NCBI GenBank assembly: GCA_964519885.1
Contig: CAZFLX010000014.1
Span: 1-57,533, forward strand
Source of the DNA: GCA-002282575 sp964519885
GTDB taxonomy: Bacteria; Pseudomonadota; Gammaproteobacteria; Thiomicrospirales; Thiomicrospiraceae
DNA length: 57,533 nucleotides
Direction: 5' to 3'
Of this stretch, positions 50,825-57,533 are shown one piece after another; positions within the stretch are counted from its first letter, which is position 1; each line of letters begins with the position of its first letter. The notes under the pieces are model-generated. The model searched no databases, was not told the origin of the DNA, and saw only the letters and a list, made by a program, of their open reading frames with translations. The position numbers and the translations under genes are program-made.

Positions 50825-51614
50825 TATGCCAAGACCAAAGCAACTGGCGGTAAGTCTTTCTCACTTTTGCTAAACTTGGCAAGTCGCCACCCGCGCTTAA
50901 ATAAGCTAGAGACCACACAGCCAACTGCTCAGGTGTAAGCCAATATTCCATTAACACCAATTCTAGCGCTTTAGGAGCAAAGACCAAGGCATCAATATCC
51001 ACCAACGCGCTTAATCGCCCATCTTGTTGCAGACACTGATCCCAGCGCATATCCATAATCATCGGCACAAAACCATCAGTCTCCATAACCTTGGCCAAAG
51101 CTTCAGGGCTTACTTGTGGCAAAAGTGCAGCAATTCTACGTCGCCAATCCTCTAATGAATAACCTGGCTCAATCGCATTACCCCAGGTAGCACGCTTTTT
51201 TTGATGTCTTTGCGCATCGGCAACGGCAAGACTTTCAATTAAAGTTGTGGGAATCTGCTCGGAGTGAATCACCTCTCCTTTTAACCACGCCGTCAATAAG
51301 TAAGCAGGTGAGGATGCTAGAGTCGGTTGAGAAGCGACCAAGGACGGGACAGTCACACTAAAATAATCAGCGGCACAGGCATAGTGTTGCGCAGACATCT
51401 GTACTTGCTGCGACAATTTAACATCAAATAACGCATTCATGCCACGCCAAAATGTCGAGGGTGTATCACGCAAAAGCTTCAAGGCAAACTTTCCCTGCAA
51501 GGCATTTAATTTATAAACACAATGCGTGGCATCATCAAAAGGAGAAACAACAGACTGATAAGCGGTTACCTGAATGGGCAAACACGCTATCAGCTCATCA
51601 GGCGTCAGCAGCAA
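50769..51614 (-). CDS. APH/ThiK-like kinase fold protein, degenerate
   Basis: 281 residues. Resembles the aminoglycoside-phosphotransferase/ThiK fold: KFALKLLRDTP (ATP-site Lys), a hydrophobic middle, then PMIMDMRWDQCL where the usual reading is HMDxHxGN, followed by LVDIDALV for the second metal Asp. The His is Ile and the metal-binding Asn is Gln; the Asp is kept. TTG 51614 is the likely start, two bases after the permease stop. It converges on pnuT, so a thiamine kinase role is tempting but unproved. Confidence 0.5.
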   Translation of the reverse strand: MLLTPDELIACLPIQVTAYQSVVSPFDDATHCVYKLNALQGKFALKLLRDTPSTFWRGMNALFDVKLSQQVQMSAQHYACAADYFSVTVPSLVASQPTLASSPAYLLTAWLKGEVIHSEQIPTTLIESLAVADAQRHQKKRATWGNAIEPGYSLEDWRRRIAALLPQVSPEALAKVMETDGFVPMIMDMRWDQCLQQDGRLSALVDIDALVFAPKALELVLMEYWLTPEQLAVWSLAYLSAGGDLPSLAKVRKTYRQLLWSWHIMGRLTEDEWMAWPEFFA

Positions 51615-51616
51615 AA

Positions 51617-52972
51617 TTACTCTGCCTTTAATTTACGCGCATAAACCGCAAAAATGAACGCACCCACTAGCACCCATAAGCCAAAACGCCACCAAGTTTC
51701 AGCTGGCAAGAAGACCATCAAGCCGCCACAAAAAACAATGCCCAACAGAGGAATCGTTGCCCCGCCAGGAATGACAAAAGGACGTTCACGATCAGGTTGC
51801 GAACGACGTAATACCACCACTGCCAAGCACACCAATACAAATGCCGATAAAGTACCCGCATTGACTAACTCAGCTAAAGACGACAAGGGTACAAAACCAG
51901 CCATCAATGCCATCAACACACCTGAAATCACAATAGCAACACTCGGTGTTTGGAAGCGTTTCGACACCAGCGACAAACTCAATGGCAAGTGGCCGTCACG
52001 AGACATCGCATAAATAATGCGCGTTAAGCCATAATAAAGCACCAACATAACGGTGGTTAAGCCAGCAATAGCGCCCGTCGCAACCAATGCCGATGCCCAA
52101 TTCAACCCAACCAGCTGCAAAGCATGAGCAACGGGCGAAGGCACATTGAGTTCAGTAAAGGGCACCATGCCCGTCAACACACTGGCCACAGCAATGTAAA
52201 TCACACTACAAGCCGCCAGCGCCCACAACAGTCCTTTAGGCACATCTCGTTGAGGGTCTTTCGCTTCTTCAGTTGCGGTTGAAACGGCATCAAAACCCAC
52301 ATAAGCAAAGAATACCAAAGAAGCCGCAGCCAAAATGCCCACGGGTTTTCCATCAGCGCCTTCCCCAAACCAACCAAAAGGTGCAAACGGAGACCAATTA
52401 TCAGGATTCACAAAGCCAATGCCAACGATTAAAAAGACAGCAATGGTGAGCAATTTAACAAATACCATCACTGCATTTAAGCGTGCGCCTTCTTTTGCGC
52501 CTACCAGCAACAAACCCATCAAAGTCAAAATAATTAACGATGCGGGTAAATTAATCCAACCACCACTCGCTGGCGGTTGAATCAACTCAGCGGGCAAGCC
52601 AAAGCCAATGGCTTGCAACCCATTATTAAAGTAGCCCGACCAACCTGTCGAAACCGCGGCAACAGCCACACCATATTCAAGAATAAGCACCCAGCCAATC
52701 AGCCAGCCAACCATATTTCCAAAAGCGGTTTTGGCATAACCATAAGCGCTACCGCTACCGCCCAACATACCAGCTAATTCAGCATAAGCAAAGGCCGCAA
52801 AACCCGCAGCCAGTCCCGCAATAATGAAAGAGATCACCACCGCAGGGCCTGCTTGATTGGCAGCGGCAATGCCCGTTAGCACAAAAATGCCCGTACCAAT
52901 AATCGCGCCAATACCCATGAAAAACAAATCCCAAGCGCTTAACACCCGCTTCAATTCAATTTCATGGCGCAT
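51617..52972 (-). CDS. Amino-acid permease (APC superfamily, CAT-like)
   Basis: About 451 residues, twelve or more helices. Signatures: GIGAIIGTGIFVLTGIAA (substrate loop in helix 1), YAELAGMLGGSGSAYGYA, FFAYVGFDAVSTATEEAKDP and RIIYAMSRDGHLP. Closest in pattern to cationic amino-acid transporters of the YfnA type. ATG 52972 is favoured because GAGGAA is eight bases away, versus two for ATG 52978. Substrate not certain. Confidence 0.9.
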   Translation of the reverse strand: MRHEIELKRVLSAWDLFFMGIGAIIGTGIFVLTGIAAANQAGPAVVISFIIAGLAAGFAAFAYAELAGMLGGSGSAYGYAKTAFGNMVGWLIGWVLILEYGVAVAAVSTGWSGYFNNGLQAIGFGLPAELIQPPASGGWINLPASLIILTLMGLLLVGAKEGARLNAVMVFVKLLTIAVFLIVGIGFVNPDNWSPFAPFGWFGEGADGKPVGILAAASLVFFAYVGFDAVSTATEEAKDPQRDVPKGLLWALAACSVIYIAVASVLTGMVPFTELNVPSPVAHALQLVGLNWASALVATGAIAGLTTVMLVLYYGLTRIIYAMSRDGHLPLSLSLVSKRFQTPSVAIVISGVLMALMAGFVPLSSLAELVNAGTLSAFVLVCLAVVVLRRSQPDRERPFVIPGGATIPLLGIVFCGGLMVFLPAETWWRFGLWVLVGAFIFAVYARKLKAE

Positions 52973-53011
52973 TAGCATTTCCTCATTATGATTTCTAAAA
53001 TGGGCACATCA

Positions 53012-53776
53012 TCAAGCCGTGGCGTAAACTTGCAACCCTCGTAACACCAAATCAGGCGTCCATTGCCAATCGCCCGACAGCAAGGGCAATAATTGCTGAG
53101 CATCGCCGCCTGTGATGATGCAACGCATCGGACCACCGACCAAATCGAAAGCCTGATTGTGTAGCCGTTCAACGCCTGCGGCCAATGTCCACAAAGCGCC
53201 ACCCGCGACCGCTTGAGCGGTGTTTTTACCTAAGAAATCAATGCTAGGCTGAGCATCTGCCTGTTCATCTTCGTTCAGCTGCGCATTCACTTTAGCAGTA
53301 CGACTGAGTAAACAGTCTCGCATTAAGCGTAACCCAGGAACAATTAACCCGCCCAGATGCTCACCACCATTATTGACCACATCCATGGTCAGAGCCGTAC
53401 CCGCATCAATCACACAAACCGCAGAAGACTCTAACTGCCACGCACCCAGTAATGCACACCAACGATCAACACCCAAGCGCTGGGGTTGTGCATAACCATT
53501 TTTCAAACCAATTTTTTTAGGTTCAGAAACCACTTCTAATAAGGTTGAAGACCAACTACTGGCAATACAAAAGCGAAGCAAGCGCATCCATTCACCATCT
53601 GTGACCGAAGAAATCACCACTTGACTTGGTTTTTCCGCATCTGGCCAAACTTGTTGCAAGAAAGCCTCAACAGACAACCCCTGTAACGCCACCGCTCCTG
53701 AAAACTCATACAAACCGGAGCGCACACGCGCCCACTTGACGCGCGTGTTACCCACGTCTAACAACAATTTACTCAT
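53012..53776 (-). CDS. coaX: Type III pantothenate kinase
   Basis: First step of CoA synthesis; needs a monovalent cation and is not feedback-inhibited. 254 residues. Motifs LLLDVGNTRVKWARV, VISSVTDGEW, GVDRWCALLGAW, CVIDAGTALTMDVV and LGGLIVPGLRLMRDCL, and CIITGGDA. Thirteen bases after birA. birA-coaX is a known gene pair. Confidence 0.95.
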   Translation of the reverse strand: MSKLLLDVGNTRVKWARVRSGLYEFSGAVALQGLSVEAFLQQVWPDAEKPSQVVISSVTDGEWMRLLRFCIASSWSSTLLEVVSEPKKIGLKNGYAQPQRLGVDRWCALLGAWQLESSAVCVIDAGTALTMDVVNNGGEHLGGLIVPGLRLMRDCLLSRTAKVNAQLNEDEQADAQPSIDFLGKNTAQAVAGGALWTLAAGVERLHNQAFDLVGGPMRCIITGGDAQQLLPLLSGDWQWTPDLVLRGLQVYATA

Positions 53777-53789
53777 GTCAACCCTTAAT

Positions 53790-54575
53790 TCATGTCAACG
53801 GACGCAGCTTAACTTCATCCGCCATAAAAACTTGTTCTCCAGCGCTCGTTGCCACACGCAACGCGCCTCGGTCACTCATATCGAGCCAAACACCATCAAC
53901 CGATTGATTGCCTTGCCAAACCCTAACGGGCTGCCCCAACCAAAGAGCAGAAGCCAGCCATGCTTTTTTAATTTCCGCTCGACCATGAGCAGAACCCAAA
54001 GCATCTAATCGCAACAGCCATTGATGACTCATAGCGGCAATCAGTTGCGCAATACTCGGCAAACGAGCCATGTTGCCTTCTAGTGCAATCGCCTCATCGG
54101 GTAACTGACCCGACAAACGATTTAACCCGATACCCAATACCACATCGCACAGCTGACCACGGCGTTGAACAATGGTTATCAACATGCCTGCTAACTTACG
54201 GTCAGCGATGTAAATATCGTTTGGCCATTTTAACTTAAGCTGAGTCACACCTAAAGAAATTAATGCACTTTGCACCGCTAAAGCTGCATTTAAACTGAGC
54301 AAGCCCACATATTCTGGTTCGACCGCCACCCAACCGCGCCATGAAAAAGTAACCTGTCCTAAGCCAGATTGCCAAACACGCCCCTGACGCCCCTGCCCCG
54401 ACTCTTGTTGTAAGGCGACGCATAAACGCCATTCACGTCTTAATGGAGCTGATTGTTGACACAACCAACTTTGTGTCGAATCAACACTATTCAACACATC
54501 AATCGCTTCCAAGGTAAAACGCTGCGCCTGAGGCAACTCCTGCCAAATGGCTTTTGCTAATAGCAGATAATGCAA
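53790..54575 (-). CDS. birA: Biotin-[acetyl-CoA-carboxylase] ligase
   Basis: Attaches biotin to acetyl-CoA carboxylase BCCP. 261 residues. Ligase motifs VDSTQSWL, QESGQGRQGRVW (adenylate loop), TFSWRG, LKLKWPNDIYIADRKLAGML and LGIGLN. There is no N-terminal helix-turn-helix of full-length E. coli BirA, so it is ligase only. The likely start is TTG 54575, with AGG six bases upstream. Eleven bases after the EF-hand gene, coupled with coaX. Confidence 0.93.
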   Translation of the reverse strand: MHYLLLAKAIWQELPQAQRFTLEAIDVLNSVDSTQSWLCQQSAPLRREWRLCVALQQESGQGRQGRVWQSGLGQVTFSWRGWVAVEPEYVGLLSLNAALAVQSALISLGVTQLKLKWPNDIYIADRKLAGMLITIVQRRGQLCDVVLGIGLNRLSGQLPDEAIALEGNMARLPSIAQLIAAMSHQWLLRLDALGSAHGRAEIKKAWLASALWLGQPVRVWQGNQSVDGVWLDMSDRGALRVATSAGEQVFMADEVKLRPLT

Positions 54576-54586
54576 AGCCAGCCTAC

Positions 54587-56785
54587 TTAAGGTGTCTTGG
54601 TAGCAGTAGAAGGCTTAGCCGCATCAGCGGCAATCTCTGCATGAGTCATGGCTACCGACTGAAGCTGTTGCCATTGCCACCAACCCAGACCAACCAGCAA
54701 TACCAGTAGTAGCCACAACCACCAACCCGCCCGAGACTTAGGCGCAAAAGGATCAATCAATGAACGCTTAGCACCAGCTGGCAAACGTGCCACACGGGTG
54801 AGCGTCGCCCCAAAGGGAATAGAGATACTGGCATGGGTATTTACCGCCCAACCATTCGCATCTAAAATCGGTCCCACATTACGTTTACGTAATTTGAACC
54901 AAGCTAACGCCATTGACGGACCAGAAATTAAGAGCAAAATACCCAATAACACTAATGGCATCTGCCAAATCGGTAACAGTAAAAAGCCTGTCACGATGGT
55001 TGCTAACGCAGTTCCCAAAGCACCAATCGCCAAGCCCATCGCTGCAAAAATACCCGCAAACTTAGCAATATCAAAGGGCGCGGCAGGTGTGGCTTTTGCT
55101 TCTGTCGGTTTGGCCGTTTCAGCGGTTTTCTCAATCGCTGCCACCGACTTAGCCTCGACCTCCTTCTCACGCGCACTGGCTAATTTTTCAAGCTGGCTGG
55201 CAATCATACGCCCCAAACGCTTGTAAGGAGACCAGAAGGCTTCAGCAACACTGATTGGATTTTCAATCATGCGTACCACAACCGCATCCCACTCTTCACC
55301 CTGTTGGTCGTAAAACACCCCATGCCTGCCCACCATCAGCTGATCCGCGTCACCTGCTGTCACTGCCGAAACAATACTCATCTTGTCCGTGCCATTACGT
55401 TTAACGCAATCACAGTACAATAAAAAAGTCCCCGAACGATGCGCCATAGTTGCATGCTTAGCAATATCGTCAACCACCAAGGACAAACGCATGCTTCGAC
55501 CATCAATGTACAATTCACCCGCTTCAAAAATACCCTTATGATTGGGAGAGTAAAAATCGCGCATGGAAATGGTATTTTGCACCACTACATCTAAGTCACG
55601 CATAAACAACAACAAAGTCAATAAGTCATCAAGCTCTGTTAATTGATGCGACACAGCCACATCTCGCTCAATCAAAGCGTTCAAAGACACCGCCCAATCA
55701 CTTTGTTGCCAAGACGTTAAACGTTTCATAGATAATGAAGCCACCATAACGCCTCGTTCATTGCCTAACCATTCACGCGTAGCAACTAAACGTTGACTCA
55801 ACATCAACCAGTCTTCTAACGTTAAATGGTCGATATCACCCAATAAAGGCAAAACGACTTGTTGTTTAAATGCGTACATCGGTGATTGCCAAGCTGGGTT
55901 AAGCCCTTTATTCAACGGCAAACATAGATCGGCCGTTACCTGAGCCAAAGGCAAAGACTGAATATCACTGATGTTATTGGTTAAACTGGCTGCATACATG
56001 GTTTCATAAACAGCGATACTCGGATTTAACGCAACTGCCGACTGAGCATCAAACCCCACTAAGGAACAGCGTGCAAAATAATCTTTCACTTTAGCTTCGA
56101 CCGCTTCAAACGCACTGATCGCTGCTAGCGTTTGCTCACCAAACAGCAAAATATCTTGCTGCTGTGCAGAAGCCATCCACGTCAGTCTATCTTCAATGGC
56201 AGCAGTAAACACATCCAGTAAATCTGCATCAATACCCTGCTTACCACTAATGTCTTCTCGACTACCGACACAATGAATCACATCCTCAAATGCAGACATC
56301 AAAATTTCAGAATCAATCGCATCACGTGTAATCACTCCATCACCATTAAAAGGCTGTTGTGAAAAGAGCGCTAAGGCTGATTCAACCTGAGTTAAGGTAA
56401 TAATAGATTTATCTGTCTCTGAAGCGAGCAATAATTCTGCCAGTGAAGCTAAGGCTTGTCCTAGTTCCGTATCTGAACGCAAAGCGTCTAAGGGAAGCAC
56501 TGCCTGACGAAGCGACAATAAGCTCGGATGTTTGAGTACTTCACACACAAATTGAATGGCTTGCGTTAGCTCATTCACACGAATGCGATCATCGGCATCC
56601 TTATCTAAGCGTTTAAGTGTTTTGTCGGCAAGAGAAAGTTGTTGTGTTGGACAACTCAACACCGCCCAAAGCTTGGTATCTAATTCAGACAAATGTTGCC
56701 AATCAGCATCAGTACTTAAACTCACTTGATCGAAGCCACCAATGCGCTCAAAAGTCCATTGATGTGCCGATTTTTTATGTGACAT
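54587..56785 (-). CDS. Large inner-membrane protein with an EF-hand, unknown
   Basis: 732 residues. A complete EF-hand loop DKDADDRIRVNE lies at residues 61-72; a second, weaker one is at FNGDGVITRDAI. Mostly helical until about 540, then an Ala/Glu-rich linker, two membrane helices (about 576-625), a loop, and a last helix WWLWLLLVLLVGLGWWQW (688-705). No family known to me. ATG 56785 (MSHKKSAHQW) has AGGA eight bases upstream; an ATG three codons earlier sits within that site. Operon with birA-coaX. Confidence 0.75.
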   Translation of the reverse strand: MSHKKSAHQWTFERIGGFDQVSLSTDADWQHLSELDTKLWAVLSCPTQQLSLADKTLKRLDKDADDRIRVNELTQAIQFVCEVLKHPSLLSLRQAVLPLDALRSDTELGQALASLAELLLASETDKSIITLTQVESALALFSQQPFNGDGVITRDAIDSEILMSAFEDVIHCVGSREDISGKQGIDADLLDVFTAAIEDRLTWMASAQQQDILLFGEQTLAAISAFEAVEAKVKDYFARCSLVGFDAQSAVALNPSIAVYETMYAASLTNNISDIQSLPLAQVTADLCLPLNKGLNPAWQSPMYAFKQQVVLPLLGDIDHLTLEDWLMLSQRLVATREWLGNERGVMVASLSMKRLTSWQQSDWAVSLNALIERDVAVSHQLTELDDLLTLLLFMRDLDVVVQNTISMRDFYSPNHKGIFEAGELYIDGRSMRLSLVVDDIAKHATMAHRSGTFLLYCDCVKRNGTDKMSIVSAVTAGDADQLMVGRHGVFYDQQGEEWDAVVVRMIENPISVAEAFWSPYKRLGRMIASQLEKLASAREKEVEAKSVAAIEKTAETAKPTEAKATPAAPFDIAKFAGIFAAMGLAIGALGTALATIVTGFLLLPIWQMPLVLLGILLLISGPSMALAWFKLRKRNVGPILDANGWAVNTHASISIPFGATLTRVARLPAGAKRSLIDPFAPKSRAGWWLWLLLVLLVGLGWWQWQQLQSVAMTHAEIAADAAKPSTATKTP

Positions 56786-56901
56786 GCTCTTCATCCTAGT
56801 TTGTTTTATTGAACTAATATAACCGAAAAACACAATAAGTTGCCGCAAAATCACAGCTGATAAAAGGATATTAACAAATTCAAGACCGAATTTTATGCAA
56901 T

Positions 56902-56931
56902 AAAAAACCCCGATCATTTCTGAACGGGGTT
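56902..56931 (-). terminator. rRNA operon terminator
   Basis: On the minus strand AACCCCG-N12-CGGGGTT followed by TTTT(A). Eleven bases after the 5S 3' end. Confidence 0.9.
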
Positions 56932-56941
56932 AGGAATTAAG

Positions 56942-57060
56942 TGCCTGGCGATGACCTACTCTCACATGGGGAGACCCCACACTACCATTGGCGCTGACGG
57001 GTTTCACTTCTGAGTTCGAGAAGGGATCAGGTGGGTCACCGTCGCTATGGTCGCCAAGCA
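56942..57060 (-). rRNA. rrf: 5S ribosomal RNA
   Basis: About 119 bases. The complement shows GAACTCAGAAGTGAAAC, GGTAGTGTGGGGTCTCCCCATG and terminal pairing TGCTTGGCGA / TCGCCAGGCA, close to E. coli 5S. Confidence 0.97.
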
Positions 57061-57191
57061 AAACTGGGTTAAGCAGTTACGCTTGTCTCATCTGCTTCTT
57101 TGGAGCAGTTGAGTTAATTTTGGAAAATTCACGCTATGATACAGACATGTTTGTTATCAAACAAGTGCCATACAAGTATTTTTGGTGTTGT
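57061..57191 (-). other. 23S-5S spacer
   Basis: 131 bases between 23S and 5S, no tRNA. Contains short processing-type inverted repeats (e.g. CTGCTTC..GGAGCAG) only. Confidence 0.7.
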
Positions 57192-57533
57192 ATGGTTAAG
57201 CCTCTCGAGCAATTAGTAATGGTAAGCTACATGTATTACTACACTTCCACATCCATCCTATCAACCTCATGGTCTATAAGGGCTCTTTAGAAGACTTAAA
57301 GTCTTAGGGATGATTCATCTTGGGGCAAGTTTCCTACTTAGATGCTTTCAGCAGTTATCTCTTCCGAACTTAGCTACCCGGCAATGCCACTGGCGTGACA
57401 ACCGGAACACCAGAGGTTCGTCCACTCCGGTCCTCTCGTACTAGGAGCAGCCCCCCTCAATCATCCAACGCCCACGGTAGATAGGGACCGAACTGTCTCA
57501 CGACGTTCTAAACCCAGCTCGCGTACCACTTTA
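57192..57533 (-). rRNA. rrl: 23S ribosomal RNA, 3' end (partial)
   Basis: 342 bases of the 3' end, almost matching E. coli: GGTTAAGCCT end, the sarcin-ricin loop (CTCCTAGTACGAGAGGACCG) and GTGGTACGCGAGCTGGGTTT at the edge. The gene continues past the window. Confidence 0.98.

Overview
The window reads as chromosomal DNA of a chemolithoautotrophic, sulfur-oxidising gammaproteobacterium. Three things point there: a phosphoribulokinase (Calvin cycle), a flavocytochrome c sulfide dehydrogenase next to a complete ba3-type oxygen reductase with its heme and copper assembly genes, and gammaproteobacterial housekeeping genes and gene orders (yicC/rph, ftsY-rsmD-coaD, fabA-fabB, E. coli-like 5S and 23S). 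I would guess Thiotrichales or a relative, but the genus cannot be read from the sequence. Gene density is high. There is no prophage, IS element or CRISPR array. A run of exactly 100 N (16060-16159) is an assembly gap inside the ftsY repeat.

Layout. 1-3850: end of a tRNA-Leu, a Sel1-repeat protein, an HI1419/HI1420-type toxin-antitoxin pair, luxS-mtnN (activated methyl cycle / AI-2), a DUF2470 protein, an orphan FliS-like protein and two intergenic regions that look like structured RNA. 3890-17940: housekeeping genes (hemW-rdgB-rph, yicC, PBP1A, coaD-rsmD, a catalytic/non-catalytic M16 peptidase pair, ftsY, a lipoprotein transglycosylase). A fructosamine-kinase-like protein here has lost all its catalytic residues. 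18013-24113: a dispersed repeat, fabB-fabA, gyrB, prk, and a Spy-like periplasmic protein behind a 34-bp palindrome.

24127-35721 is an energy module. Going left: ctaB, a PepSY protein, ctaA (heme A synthesis). Going right: fccA-fccB, oxidase subunits IIa-II-I, a dihaem cytochrome c, a copper P-type ATPase, Sco1 and PCuAC. Together they can take electrons from sulfide through c-type cytochromes to O2 and also build the Cu/heme centres of the oxidase. The 399-bp divergent control region carries a GCGAC-N5-GTCGC palindrome of RegA/PrrA/RoxR type.

35732-50824 is rich in thiamine genes. After waaA and ykgJ comes a leftward operon: TPP riboswitch, thiC, thiO, thiS, thiG, then an inserted higB-higA-fic block, then a thiD-thiE fusion. 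The thiC leader shows a complete switch: aptamer, 15-nt anti-aptamer, and a hairpin that can hide the Shine-Dalgarno sequence. After gdhA and an alpha/beta hydrolase, a second TPP riboswitch precedes a TonB-dependent receptor, a YkoF-like thiamine-binding protein and PnuT, i.e. thiamine import.

50769-57533 runs leftward: the end of an rRNA operon (23S, 5S, terminator), a large EF-hand membrane protein, birA, coaX, an amino-acid permease and a degenerate APH/ThiK-like kinase whose 3' end overlaps pnuT. Starts were moved from the longest possible frame where a Shine-Dalgarno, a stop/start overlap or family length decided it; GTG and TTG starts are noted.
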